Of a stretch of DNA of 64,000 bases, positions 1 through 8,889 are shown one piece after another. A program made the translations under genes and the position numbers. The notes beneath the pieces are model-generated. The model did not search any database, was not told the origin of the DNA, and saw only the letters and a program-made list of their open reading frames with translations. Positions within the stretch are counted from its first letter, which is position 1. Each line of letters starts with the position of its first letter. This stretch comes from Clostridium lacusfryxellense (GTDB lineage Bacteria; Bacillota; Clostridia; Clostridiales; Clostridiaceae), in NCBI RefSeq assembly GCF_018861735.1, contig NZ_JAHLEB010000012.1:1-64000 (forward strand). Reading direction: 5' to 3'.

Positions 1-302
1 TTTTTTTACCATCATTCGTGTTTCGAAATGGTCTATTTGCTGAGCCTAAAATTAATGTAAATAACTAAAATAAATTTAAATTAAATAGTTGACTTTAACT
101 AGCTGGTCTTTATATTCCATGTAATTTATTGTGTTTGTTTATACAATTTTATATATTCGTATATTCGCTTATAATCATATGCTAATACTAAACAAAGCTT
201 TTGTCAATGCACTTTAGCATAAATAGAGATGTTTAATATGCATATGTATTCCACATCTCTATTGATTTTACATTCTCATACTTTTAATCTATTTTTGTTA
301 TA
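1..302. other. Intergenic region downstream of phoU
   Basis: No complete gene is visible. On the plus strand a frame is open from the window edge and stops with TAA at 66-68 (21 codons). It could be the tail of a gene entering from the left, but it is too short to identify. The rest is AT-rich and holds the hairpin listed at 222-263. Confidence 0.35.
222..263 (-). terminator. Hairpin after phoU
   Basis: An 11-base stem (arms 222-232 and 253-263, AATAGAGATGT and its complement) lies 40 bases past the phoU stop. Neither strand shows a good T-run after it, so it is a weak terminator or an mRNA 3'-end stabiliser for the pst operon. Confidence 0.45.
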
Positions 303-959
303 TTAATCATTCAAATCTATTTGCTCTCCAGTAACCCTGTAAACAGTCGATTCACAAATGTTTGTTGTGTGATCAGCAATTCTTTCTAAAAACTTACATA
401 CAAATAAAAATTGACTAGCCTGATGTGCAGCTTCTGAATCATCCTTTATTACGGCTAGTAGTTCGTTAAAAACTTCTTTGTATATAATGTCAATTTCATC
501 GTCCATTTTACAAGTACTATATGCTTTTTCAACATCCCCTTCAACATATGCATCAATAGACAACATAATCATTTTCTTTGCAATGTCAGCTATTCTTGGA
601 ATATGTGTTAACTGAGTTATATAGGTTTCATTTTTAAGCCTTAAAGCTATTTTAGCTATATCAACAGCATGATCTGCTATTCTCTCTATATCTGTCACTA
701 TTTTGGTTGTAGTGAATATAGTTCTTAAATCATTCGCAAGTGGCTGCTGAGTCGCTATTAATTTAATACACTTATCCTCTATATCCCTTTGAAGATCATC
801 CACTAAATCATCGTTCCTAATAACTTTTTCGGCCATTTCACAATCTTGATTAACTAATGCCTCTATACATTCAAATATTTGCTTTTCTGCTATACTTCCC
901 ATAGTTAATAGGTCATTATGAACTTGTTGTAATCCTGCATCGAAAGACGCTCTTGTCAT
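303..959 (-). CDS. phoU: Phosphate-specific transport accessory protein PhoU
   Basis: PhoU is a cytoplasmic helical regulator that links the PstSCAB phosphate importer to the PhoR/PhoP two-component system and restrains uptake when phosphate is plentiful. The 218-residue protein has the usual length and two PhoU repeats, each with the family's E/D-rich metal-binding stretch (ERIADHAVDIAK near 92-103 and ERIADHTTNICE near 192-203). It is the last gene of the pst operon, 46 bases after pstB. Assignment is secure from sequence and context. Confidence 0.97.
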   Translation of the reverse strand: MTRASFDAGLQQVHNDLLTMGSIAEKQIFECIEALVNQDCEMAEKVIRNDDLVDDLQRDIEDKCIKLIATQQPLANDLRTIFTTTKIVTDIERIADHAVDIAKIALRLKNETYITQLTHIPRIADIAKKMIMLSIDAYVEGDVEKAYSTCKMDDEIDIIYKEVFNELLAVIKDDSEAAHQASQFLFVCKFLERIADHTTNICESTVYRVTGEQIDLND

Positions 960-1005
960 ATTCCACTCTCCTTTAATATTCTTTTTATTTATTTGTTATT
1001 TATTA

Positions 1006-1755
1006 TTAACCGAATCTTCCTGTTATATAATCTTCTGTTCTTTTATCCCTCGGTTTGTAGAATATCTCTTCGGTTTTACCAAACTCAACGACTTCACCAT
1101 TAAGGAAAAATGCTGTTTGATCTGATATTCTACCCGCTTGTTGCATATTATGGGTAACTATAACAACAGTGTACTTAGTTTTTAGTACGTCCATTAACTC
1201 TTCAATGCTCGCTGTAGATATCGGGTCAAGTGCTGACGTAGGCTCATCCATTAGTATAACTTCTGGTTCTACGGCTAGTACCCTAGCTATACATATTCGC
1301 TGCTGCTGTCCACCTGACAGACCCATTGCACTTGTTTTTAGTCTATCTTTAACTTCATTCCATACTGCCGCACCTTTAAGACTTTTTTCAACTATCTCAT
1401 CTAATTGAGCTTTGTTTTTAATTCCATGTATCCTTGGACCGTAAGCTATATTGTCGTATATAGACATAGGAAATGGATTAGGTTTTTGAAAAACCATCCC
1501 TACCTTTTTCCTTAGCTCTATAATATTACACTCGTCATAAATATTATTACCCTCGTATATAACTTGACCCTCAATTCTCACTGTATCTATCAAATCATTC
1601 ATTCTATTGAGAGTCCTTAAAAATGTTGATTTACCACAGCCTGAAGGCCCTATAAGCGCAGTAACTTCGTTTTTATTTATATCTAAATTAATATTCTTTA
1701 ATGCCTGTGTGTTACCATAAAACAAATTAAGATTTTTAATTTGTATAATGCCCAT
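1006..1755 (-). CDS. pstB: Phosphate ABC transporter ATP-binding protein PstB
   Basis: This is the ATPase that powers PstSCA phosphate import at the inner face of the membrane. The 249-residue protein shows Walker A (GPSGCGKST, 36-44), an ABC signature (LSGGQQQR, near 146), Walker B (VILMDEP) and the switch histidine (VTHN). The [10 protein letters not shown] stretch after the Q-loop is typical of PstB. A good RBS (AGGAGG) precedes the ATG. It is separated from pstA by a chemoreceptor gene, which is unusual. Confidence 0.97.
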   Translation of the reverse strand: MGIIQIKNLNLFYGNTQALKNINLDINKNEVTALIGPSGCGKSTFLRTLNRMNDLIDTVRIEGQVIYEGNNIYDECNIIELRKKVGMVFQKPNPFPMSIYDNIAYGPRIHGIKNKAQLDEIVEKSLKGAAVWNEVKDRLKTSAMGLSGGQQQRICIARVLAVEPEVILMDEPTSALDPISTASIEELMDVLKTKYTVVIVTHNMQQAGRISDQTAFFLNGEVVEFGKTEEIFYKPRDKRTEDYITGRFG

Positions 1756-1772
1756 ATATATTCCTCCTATTC

Positions 1773-1818
1773 CATTTCTTTAAAATATTTCATTTCTTTA
1801 AAATATTTCATTTCTTTA
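1773..1818. repeat. 18-bp tandem repeat between the MCP gene and pstB
   Basis: An 18-bp unit (CATTTCTTTAAAATATTT) occurs twice exactly at 1773-1790 and 1791-1808, followed by a 10-base partial copy. It fills most of the spacer upstream of the pstB RBS. Replication slippage could change spacing here. Confidence 0.85.
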
Positions 1819-1838
1819 GACTACTTTTTTAAGTGTAT

Positions 1839-3665
1839 CTAAATTTTAAATTGTTGTACTAATTTGTGTAAATCTTCACCTTGATTTGCTTGATTTTGAT
1901 GACCCGAAACAATGTACTCCATAGCTTTTGAAGTTTCGGATACACTTGCTGCTATCTGATTAGAACTTCCAGTTACTTCTAAAAGCAATTCTAATACTGA
2001 TCCAATTGATGTATTTGTTTTTCCAATAATATTTTTAATATCCGTTGTACTCCCTACTAGATAATCCGAAAATTCATTCATATACTCTGAATCACTCTGA
2101 TAATCATTTCCCATATCGAGCATCAAATCATAATCTTTAATAATATTATTATCAATAAACTCTAATATCTCATTAGAACTCTGACCAATGTAAGAAAATG
2201 CTTTTTCAACTAAATTAACTGTATTTTTAATATCTAGTGTTGCATTAGTGGACAATGAAGCTAGCTTTCCAATCTCCTTTGCAACTACAGCAAAACCTTT
2301 CCCTTGCTCTCCTGCTCTAGCCGCTTCTATTGAAGCATTTAATGATAACAACTTGGTTTGTTTTGCAATGTTATCAATAAGATCTGACATAACTTCAATA
2401 TCTTTAACCACTTTACCGTTTTCTATTGCCTTTAAAATGTTCGCTTGTTTTTCAATATAAATAGAGTTTACCATTTCCTTTGATTTAAGTGTTATGTTTT
2501 TAACATTTGTAGCTCTTTCTTTTATGCCTTTAGAAATACTACTTGTATCCACTGCCTTATTATAAACAAGAACAATTGACGATAATATTTCCTGTGATAG
2601 GTCACTTATGCCATTTACCGCTAAATTTATATCATTTATGCCTGAATTAATCTTATATGTTGATCCATTTACCATTTGAATATCTGCTGATATCTCCTCG
2701 GTACTATTAAAAATATCACGGCTATATGCATTTACTTTATTTACTTGTTCAATTATACTCACCACTAGTTTTTTAGTGTTTGAGCAAGCCTTATTTAGTG
2801 CTTTGGACAAAATTCCAACTTCATCGTTTAAGTTTATGTCTAGGGTTTTTGTTAAGTTTCCTTCACCTAAATTCTCCGCAAAATCTACACTTTTATTTAA
2901 TCCATTAGCTATCAGCGCACTAATTAAAATACCCAGTATAATAGCTATAATAAATCCGCTTAATGTTATTATCACTATAGTAATAACAGACTTAATGAAT
3001 AAATTTTTATTATCTAAGTTAGTTATATTTGCACTTTCTTCATTAGTTATTATTAAATTTTGAAGGTTATTGTCTAAATTACTTGATGCTGCACTAAAGG
3101 TTTGAAATAAATCATCTGTTTCATCATATTTATTTTCACTTATTAAATCCAATAAACCTACAATTAATTTAGTACAAGTATCATTTGTAGAATTTAGCAA
3201 AATATTATTTTCATCTTGTTTGTTTGCAATATTACTATTAAGTTCGTTATATTTTAATATTAGTTTACTGTTTTCTTTTAAAACGTCATTAACTTTATCA
3301 ATCTTAACCTGAGATACTGTAGCATTTTTCTTTAACAATATTACCTCCAGGTTTCCTTGAATGCTAATAACATTTTTCTGTATTTGACCGAGTGTTTGTA
3401 TGGATACCAAATTATGATTATAAATTTGTTGACTACCTTTATTAATTGCCTTCATACTAACATAACTAGATATTCCCACCATACTTATATACAATGATAT
3501 GGCTACAAAACATATAAGTAACTTACTTCTAACCTTTAAATTAAGGAATCTTTTCATAATAGATAATTTCTTCAGATCTCTAAATCTTATTTTGCTAAAT
3601 AACTTCATAAATTCCGAAAGTTTCCTTTTGTTAAATAACCTCTTTAAGTTCAAGAATCTTTTCAT
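1839..3665 (-). CDS. Methyl-accepting chemotaxis protein inside the pst operon
   Basis: A transmembrane chemoreceptor of 608 residues. An N-terminal membrane helix (about 50-70) is followed by a four-helix-bundle-like sensor region, a second helix (about 222-250), HAMP, and a signalling domain whose hairpin tip carries the conserved stretch around [20 protein letters not shown]. The first 36 residues are an odd basic extension in which MKRFLNLK occurs at 1-8 and again at 37-44. The second copy is where a typical MCP would begin, but the first ATG has the better RBS (AAGGGG), so it was kept. Being between pstA and pstB suggests phosphate-linked expression and perhaps phosphate taxis (inference). 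Confidence 0.93.
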   Translation of the reverse strand: MKRFLNLKRLFNKRKLSEFMKLFSKIRFRDLKKLSIMKRFLNLKVRSKLLICFVAISLYISMVGISSYVSMKAINKGSQQIYNHNLVSIQTLGQIQKNVISIQGNLEVILLKKNATVSQVKIDKVNDVLKENSKLILKYNELNSNIANKQDENNILLNSTNDTCTKLIVGLLDLISENKYDETDDLFQTFSAASSNLDNNLQNLIITNEESANITNLDNKNLFIKSVITIVIITLSGFIIAIILGILISALIANGLNKSVDFAENLGEGNLTKTLDINLNDEVGILSKALNKACSNTKKLVVSIIEQVNKVNAYSRDIFNSTEEISADIQMVNGSTYKINSGINDINLAVNGISDLSQEILSSIVLVYNKAVDTSSISKGIKERATNVKNITLKSKEMVNSIYIEKQANILKAIENGKVVKDIEVMSDLIDNIAKQTKLLSLNASIEAARAGEQGKGFAVVAKEIGKLASLSTNATLDIKNTVNLVEKAFSYIGQSSNEILEFIDNNIIKDYDLMLDMGNDYQSDSEYMNEFSDYLVGSTTDIKNIIGKTNTSIGSVLELLLEVTGSSNQIAASVSETSKAMEYIVSGHQNQANQGEDLHKLVQQFKI

Positions 3666-3705
3666 AAAAATATCCCCTTAAATTTAATGGATTTTTATTA
3701 TTATT

Positions 3706-4548
3706 TTAATATTTTTTTCTAGTTAAAACTCTTGCAGTAATATTTAAAAATAAAACCATAATTATAAGAATTAGCGCCGCACCCCAAGCTTTTTCTATCC
3801 AGTCAGTATATGGAGACTTAGCATACTCAAAAATTTGTGCTGGTAGTGATGCTATAGGCTCACTTAGGCTATGTGACCAATAATGGTTACCAAAAGCAGT
3901 TAGTAATAACGGGGCAGTTTCTCCAGCTGATCTTGCCACAGCAAGCATTACACCTGTTACTATCCCTTTCATAGCTGTGGGAATAACTATTTTAATAATA
4001 GTTTGCCACTGACTTACACCAAGTGCATATGAACCTTCTCGATATTCGTTTGGAACTAGTTTTAAAACACCTTCAGTTGACCGTGTAACTATCGGAATTA
4101 ATATGATTGCTAGTGCCATACCACCAGACATAGCTGAGAACCCACCAAAAGGCTTAACAAAGGCTACGTATGCAAAGATACCTACAACTACTGAAGGTAT
4201 TCCTAATAGAATATCTACCACAAATCTAACAATTTCCGCAAATCTCCCTTTAGGCTCATATTCATTTAAGTAAATAGCTGTCATAATTCCTATTGGTAGT
4301 CCAATTAGTGAAGCAACTCCTACTAAGATTAATGTTCCAAGTATAGCATTACCTATTCCACCACCTATATCTCCAGCCGGAGTAGGTAGTGAAACTAAAA
4401 ACTCAAAGTTTATAACTCTGTATCCTTTATAAATGATGTAACTAAGTATACTTATCAAAGGGATTAATGCTAATACCGTTAATATAATAATTACAACATG
4501 CATAAAATTATTAAATATTTTTCTTGCTTTTATGTTTCCAGCTAGCAT
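3706..4548 (-). CDS. pstA: Phosphate ABC transporter permease PstA
   Basis: One of the two membrane channel subunits of the high-affinity phosphate importer. The 280-residue protein has about six membrane segments and the EAA-type loop that docks on PstB (EGSYALGVSQWQTIIKIVIP, near 171-190). It starts 11 bases after pstC, so the two are co-translated. PstA and PstC are told apart by order and by the PstA-like IYLNEYEPKG motif. Confidence 0.96.
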   Translation of the reverse strand: MLAGNIKARKIFNNFMHVVIIILTVLALIPLISILSYIIYKGYRVINFEFLVSLPTPAGDIGGGIGNAILGTLILVGVASLIGLPIGIMTAIYLNEYEPKGRFAEIVRFVVDILLGIPSVVVGIFAYVAFVKPFGGFSAMSGGMALAIILIPIVTRSTEGVLKLVPNEYREGSYALGVSQWQTIIKIVIPTAMKGIVTGVMLAVARSAGETAPLLLTAFGNHYWSHSLSEPIASLPAQIFEYAKSPYTDWIEKAWGAALILIIMVLFLNITARVLTRKKY

Positions 4549-4559
4549 AATATCACTCC

Positions 4560-5516
4560 CTAATAAACTTTAGATATTTTATGAATAAACACCCTTGCTA
4601 TTGCGTTAAGAATAAATGTTACTAAGAATAGAAGTAATCCTATTTCTATTAATGATGAATAGTAAACCGCTCCAGTAGCTTCATTAAATTCATTAGCAAT
4701 AACTGCAGCCATTGAGTGGCCAGGTGCGAATAATGATGCACTAATTTCAGCTCTATTACCTATGACCATGGTAACCGCCATAGTTTCTCCAAGTGCTCTA
4801 CCAAGACCCATTATTACGGCTCCAAATATTCCCTGTTTCGCATAAGGCAAAACTACGTTCCATATCATTTCCCATTTAGTTGATCCAAGAGCCAGCGACC
4901 CCGCTTTTAAATCACTTGGTACTGTTTCAATAATATCAACAACTAGCGCAGAAATTATAGGAATAATCATAATAGCTAAAATTAGTCCTGCCGATAACAT
5001 TCCAAGTCCAATAGGTGCCCCTGAAAAAAGAGGGAACCATCCTAGTACATTACTTACAGGTTTTTGGAAATAGTCTCTTATAAATGGTACAAAAACAAAT
5101 AATCCCCACAATCCATATAAAATACTTGGTATACTTGCCAAAATTTGAACCATAAAAGCTATGATTACTTTCATCCATTTATTTGATATTTCAGTTAAAA
5201 ACAGACCTATACCTATACTTATCGGTGTTGCTATTAAAACTGCAATGATCGAAGATACTATAGTACCATATATAAAAGGTAACGCTCCAAATTCATCTCT
5301 TACTGGATCCCATTCAATACTTTTAATGAAAGAGAATCCAAACTTTTTAATAGATAATTTAGACTGTAGTAATAGCGCTATTACCATCCATAACATTAAA
5401 ACCACAACAATAACTGCGAAAAATAATGTTACATTCTTAAAAGTTTTGTCTAAAAAGCTTTGACTTATTTTTTTTGGTTTTTGTTCGCTTTTTTTTACGA
5501 TGTTATTTTCTCCCAT
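4560..5516 (-). CDS. pstC: Phosphate ABC transporter permease PstC
   Basis: Second channel subunit of the Pst importer. It has 318 residues, a charged cytoplasmic N-terminus with a run of lysines, then about six membrane segments and an EAA-type docking loop (AGSLALGSTKWEMIWNVVLP). The ALGETMAVTMVIGN stretch is typical of PstC. It follows pstS after a 120-base spacer that contains a hairpin. Confidence 0.96.
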   Translation of the reverse strand: MGENNIVKKSEQKPKKISQSFLDKTFKNVTLFFAVIVVVLMLWMVIALLLQSKLSIKKFGFSFIKSIEWDPVRDEFGALPFIYGTIVSSIIAVLIATPISIGIGLFLTEISNKWMKVIIAFMVQILASIPSILYGLWGLFVFVPFIRDYFQKPVSNVLGWFPLFSGAPIGLGMLSAGLILAIMIIPIISALVVDIIETVPSDLKAGSLALGSTKWEMIWNVVLPYAKQGIFGAVIMGLGRALGETMAVTMVIGNRAEISASLFAPGHSMAAVIANEFNEATGAVYYSSLIEIGLLLFLVTFILNAIARVFIHKISKVY

Positions 5517-5554
5517 GGGCTTACTCTCCTTTACATGATTCTAGTAAACTACAC

Positions 5555-5605
5555 AAACCCAAAGTGTTAAAACCTTTTTAATTAGTTTTTAACTACTCCG
5601 GGTTT
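5555..5605 (-). promoter_or_regulatory. Intercistronic hairpin between pstS and pstC
   Basis: AAACCC at 5555-5560 pairs with GGGTTT at 5600-5605, and inner bases (GTTAAAAAC with GGTTTTAAC) extend the stem. Without a strong T-run it probably reduces read-through or protects the pstS message, giving more binding protein than permease, as is known in other binding-protein transporter operons (inference). Confidence 0.55.
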
Positions 5606-5638
5606 ATATATTATTTAATTTTTTTATTTATTTTATTA

Positions 5639-6721
5639 TTACTTAATTGTAGCTATATTAGCTTCATTAAGTTTGATAATAGACTCTGGTAATTTACCAT
5701 AAAATAAATCATTTGAGTAATTTTGTCCATCTGTATTTGCCCACTTGATTAAATCTACTATTACCTTTTTCTTGTCAGCATCTGCATAAGTTGTATTCGC
5801 AAGTATCCAAGCAAATCCTACAATACCATATGCTTTTTCACCTGATTTTTCAACTATAGATACTTTTGTGTTTTTAGGCATATCTACTGCTGCTGTTTCT
5901 GCTGCAAGCGTTGCTGCCTCAAGTGATGGTGCAACGAATTTTCCATCTTTATTTTTTAAATCTGCATAAGATATTTTATTAACAGTTGCATATGCAAGTT
6001 CTGTATATCCTATTGATCCAGGTGTTTGCTTAACTTGACCAGCTACACCTTCATTTCCTTTAGCTCCAATTCCTGCTGGGAATTTAACAGCTTTTCCTTG
6101 ACCAACTTTTTCTTTCCACTCTGGAGATACTGTGGTTAAATAATCTGTAAATATAGATGTTGTTCCGCTTGAATCAGATCTATATACAGGTGTTATTGCT
6201 AAATCAGGAAGTTTTGCACCTGAATTATCAGCTTTTATCTTAACATCATTCCATTTCTTTATATTTCCAAGATATATTTGAGTAAGTGTTTCTTGAGTAA
6301 GTTTTAATCCCTTATCCACACCTTCAACATTGTATATTACAGCTACTGCTCCTACAGTGATAGGTATATGAATAACACCATTTTTTACTGCTTTTTCATC
6401 TTCATCTTTCATAAATGCATCAGATGCGGCAAAATCTATTGTAGCTTCTGTAAGTTGTTTTATACCAGCTCCCGATCCTATTGACTGATAGTTAACTTTC
6501 ACTTCTGGGTTTAGTTTATTATATTCGGAGAACATTTTCGAAAATAGTGGATTAACAAATGATGAACCGCCCGCATTTATCATATATTCTTTTTTTGTAG
6601 AAGTTCCAGTTTTAGTTTCATCTTTAGTTGCTGCAGGTTTAGCAGCACACCCAGCTAAAGCCCCTGTTAAAGTAGTAAGTACCGTTGCAACTACAAGAAA
6701 TTTTTTAAGATTTTTTATCAT
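5639..6721 (-). CDS. pstS: Phosphate-binding lipoprotein PstS
   Basis: Extracellular phosphate-binding protein anchored by lipid at Cys25 (lipobox LAGC after a hydrophobic signal peptide). The 360-residue protein shows the phosphate-contact stretches AGGSSFVNPLF, IGSGAGIKQL and YRSDSSGTTSIF typical of PstS. It is the first gene of the operon and sits directly behind a Pho box, which fits strong induction under phosphate starvation. Confidence 0.97.
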   Translation of the reverse strand: MIKNLKKFLVVATVLTTLTGALAGCAAKPAATKDETKTGTSTKKEYMINAGGSSFVNPLFSKMFSEYNKLNPEVKVNYQSIGSGAGIKQLTEATIDFAASDAFMKDEDEKAVKNGVIHIPITVGAVAVIYNVEGVDKGLKLTQETLTQIYLGNIKKWNDVKIKADNSGAKLPDLAITPVYRSDSSGTTSIFTDYLTTVSPEWKEKVGQGKAVKFPAGIGAKGNEGVAGQVKQTPGSIGYTELAYATVNKISYADLKNKDGKFVAPSLEAATLAAETAAVDMPKNTKVSIVEKSGEKAYGIVGFAWILANTTYADADKKKVIVDLIKWANTDGQNYSNDLFYGKLPESIIKLNEANIATIK

Positions 6722-6791
6722 ATTAATATTCCCCCTATTTACATTCTTTTTTTATGTTCTTTTTTTATATTCTTAATTACACTACAACCTT

Positions 6792-6845
6792 AGTATACAT
6801 TTGCTTTGTTTAGTTTATATTAACCTAATGTTAAGGGTATGTTAA
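6792..6845 (-). promoter_or_regulatory. Pho box and promoter of the pst operon
   Basis: Reading the minus strand, four hexamers with exact 11-bp spacing are present: TTAACA (6840-6845), TTAACA (6829-6834), TTAATA (6818-6823) and TAAACA (6807-6812). They are followed by a -10 box TATACT at 6792-6797. This matches the PhoP-binding direct-repeat architecture known from Bacillus, where the repeats replace a -35 box. Confidence 0.88.
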
Positions 6846-6927
6846 GTTATTCAATCTTCTAAAATAGTATCTTACAATATTATAATAATTATACTAAGAA
6901 TATTATTTTGCTTTCACTCTTTTGGCG

Positions 6928-6974
6928 CAAAAAAACACCTTGCTTTCAAATAATTCATTTGAAAGCAAGGTGTT
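6928..6974 (-). terminator. Rho-independent terminator of the 81-residue gene
   Basis: A perfect 18-bp stem (6934-6951 with 6957-6974) and a run of eight T on the minus strand, starting 15 bases past the stop of the gene at 6989. Very strong. Confidence 0.93.
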
Positions 6975-6988
6975 GATATTCTTACTAT

Positions 6989-7234
6989 TTAGTCATTAAA
7001 AATAATTCTCTTTTCAAATATACCGCCCTGTTTAGTATAATGCAAAACATATTCGTTGTCATAAACATTTTGTATATCTAATTTTATAATCCCTTTGGTT
7101 TTTAACACTAATTTTACTTTATTAAAATCACCAAGTTCTTCTTTATCATCAAGCATTGTGTATATAAGTTTTCGCGAATACATAGCCCAGGTCTCTAATA
7201 ATTCATCAAGTGGTGTGTTTACATCTATATTCAT
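6989..7234 (-). CDS. Hypothetical small acidic protein, 81 residues
   Basis: Not recognised. It has no membrane segment, signal peptide or cysteine; helix-prone charged residues fill the first half and beta-prone ones the second. A good RBS (AGGAGG) precedes the ATG, and a strong terminator follows, so it is a real single-gene transcription unit. Neighbours (pst operon and antiporter) give no functional hint. Confidence 0.75.
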   Translation of the reverse strand: MNIDVNTPLDELLETWAMYSRKLIYTMLDDKEELGDFNKVKLVLKTKGIIKLDIQNVYDNEYVLHYTKQGGIFEKRIIFND

Positions 7235-7543
7235 TTATGTTCCTCCTTGTATAATACAAATAATATTATATCGTTTAATATATTAATATTAATATGTTTA
7301 TTTAATTATATAACTCATGTACTTTTAATCGTTCGCTTCTATTATATATAATTCACTCTATATAATCAACATAGATTGTTATTAGATTTGATATATCTCT
7401 CTTTATTTGTTATAATACGGATTTTTCTTCCTTATTAATATAATTATTGATATGAATTATATTCATTTATAAGTATTAACATATTTGCGGAAATAAAACA
7501 TTCCTAATGTACTTTTTATCTTATAATCAATAAATCCATTAAC
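7235..7543. other. AT-rich intergenic region
   Basis: About 300 bases separating the 81-residue gene from the end of the antiporter gene. It must hold the promoter of the former on the minus strand. No gene, strong hairpin or known motif could be recognised. Confidence 0.5.
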
Positions 7544-8725
7544 TTAATCATCCGGCAATAACTTTTCTCCTGCTATTTTAATACCTATAGCTCCTAGTGG
7601 CGCTGTAAAAAATATAGATAGTACTGCAATCGCAAGTATTACTTCTCCAGATTGAACCCCTGCCGCAAGTGGTACTGCGCCCATCGCTGCTTGAACAGTG
7701 GCTTTGGGAATATATGAAATTACGCAGAACAATCTTTCTTTTGCATTTAAATTAGTACCCCATAATGATATTAATACACCTATACTTCTTGCTATTAATC
7801 CAATACATATTATTATAAGTCCAACTAACCCCGATTTCATGGCAACATGTATATTAACCTGTGCTCCCACTAATACGAAAAGTAAGATTTCTGCAATTAC
7901 CCACACTTTGCTAAGCTTCATCGATAACCTATTTGCAACCTTAGAATACTTCTCTAAAAGAATGAACCCAATAGTCATTACTCCTAGTAGACTTGCAATA
8001 GGTACTATATTTTTAAAGACATCCTCAATTCCTGTAAGCATTATTGCTGCAGCAATTAATATCAATATTTTCTTAGTATCTCTCATGTGATATTTTTTAA
8101 ATATAATCGTTAATATTATCCCTGCAATTAGACCAATACCAATACCAATTAATATAGATAGAGGTATACCTAGTACTTTCATTGCTATATTTACTTTTCC
8201 TCCACCATATAAGCCCAAGAATGTTGAAAATATAGTTATTGCAAAAACATCATCAATAGATGCTCCCGCTAGTATTATTGTTGGAATTCCTTTCTTTTCG
8301 CCTTTTCCTCTAGACATAAAATTAAGCATAGGCGGTACAACTACTGCCGGTGAAACCGCAGCTATAATAAAACCAAGCATCCCTGCTTCAACTTTTGATA
8401 TTCCAAGTACATAACTTGCCACAAACATAATAGTAAGCCCTTCACAAATTCCAGGTATACAACTCATTTTAAGTGCAGGTACACCTACTTTGTTTAAAGT
8501 ATCCTTTTTGATTCCAAGACCTGCTCTTAGTAAAATAATAATAAGTGCTATTTTTCTTAGATCTGGTGAAATTATAAGTATATTTTTGCTTATAATGTTT
8601 ATTCCATACGGTCCAAGTATCACTCCTAAAATCAGCATTCCAAGTAATCCAGGAAGTTTTAACTTTTCAAATAATTGATTAAATAATAATCCTAAAATAA
8701 TTATAATAGCTAAACTCATTGCCAT
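7544..8725 (-). CDS. Cation/proton antiporter under fluoride riboswitch control
   Basis: A very hydrophobic 393-residue protein with roughly 11-13 membrane segments, of the monovalent cation:proton antiporter (CPA) superfamily. The LPGLLGMLILGVILGPYG stretch near the N-terminus and SPAVVVPPML in mid-protein are family hallmarks; no C-terminal regulatory domain is present. A longer frame starts at 8761, but the ATG at 8725 has a clear RBS (GAGGTG, 7 bases upstream) and the extension would run through the riboswitch hairpin. Antiporters are a known, less common gene class behind fluoride riboswitches; a role in fluoride or acid tolerance is inferred. Confidence 0.9.
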   Translation of the reverse strand: MAMSLAIIIILGLLFNQLFEKLKLPGLLGMLILGVILGPYGINIISKNILIISPDLRKIALIIILLRAGLGIKKDTLNKVGVPALKMSCIPGICEGLTIMFVASYVLGISKVEAGMLGFIIAAVSPAVVVPPMLNFMSRGKGEKKGIPTIILAGASIDDVFAITIFSTFLGLYGGGKVNIAMKVLGIPLSILIGIGIGLIAGIILTIIFKKYHMRDTKKILILIAAAIMLTGIEDVFKNIVPIASLLGVMTIGFILLEKYSKVANRLSMKLSKVWVIAEILLFVLVGAQVNIHVAMKSGLVGLIIICIGLIARSIGVLISLWGTNLNAKERLFCVISYIPKATVQAAMGAVPLAAGVQSGEVILAIAVLSIFFTAPLGAIGIKIAGEKLLPDD

Positions 8726-8761
8726 ATATAACACCTCACCCATTTTTGTATTTTTTTGCAA

Positions 8762-8803
8762 AATAAAAGACTCCTACTTAGAATAAACCTCTAAGTAGGA
8801 GTC
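8762..8803 (-). terminator. Terminator (expression platform) of the fluoride riboswitch
   Basis: A 14-bp perfect stem (8769-8782 with 8790-8803) followed on the minus strand by TTTTATTTT. Its upstream arm, GACTCC..., is the same segment that forms the aptamer pseudoknot, so ligand binding and termination exclude each other. Without fluoride it should stop transcription before the antiporter gene. Confidence 0.88.
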
Positions 8804-8848
8804 ATTAATTGCAAAATGCAATAGTTAAGGTGAACTCCATCACCTATA
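8793..8848 (-). promoter_or_regulatory. Fluoride riboswitch (crcB motif)
   Basis: The minus strand reads GGTGATGGAGTTCACC, then TTAAC, a short hairpin, then TGACTCCTAC. This matches the crcB-motif consensus (GGnGATGGnnTTCnCC, AAC, CTGATGAnnCCTAC) nearly base for base; one position differs (AATGA for GATGA). The pseudoknot GGAGT with ACTCC is intact. It lies between a good promoter and a terminator, 70 bases before the antiporter start. Confidence 0.88.
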
Positions 8849-8858
8849 ATATAAATTA

Positions 8859-8886
8859 ATTATACTCTAATAATACTTTATATCAA
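8859..8886 (-). promoter_or_regulatory. Promoter of the fluoride riboswitch and antiporter
   Basis: On the minus strand TTGATA (8881-8886), a 16-base spacer and TATAAT (8859-8864). Transcription would begin about 5-10 bases before the aptamer, as expected. Confidence 0.8.
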
Positions 8887-8889
8887 TAG

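Noticed and set aside
1-60. Minus-strand frame running out of the left edge
   Set aside because: It has no start codon or RBS and mirrors a plus-strand frame; the fragment is too short to call on either strand.
8762-8803. Simple terminator of the ars operon
   Set aside because: The hairpin was first read this way. A promoter lies between arsA and the hairpin, and its upstream arm belongs to a fluoride aptamer, so it is the riboswitch platform, although it may also stop ars read-through.
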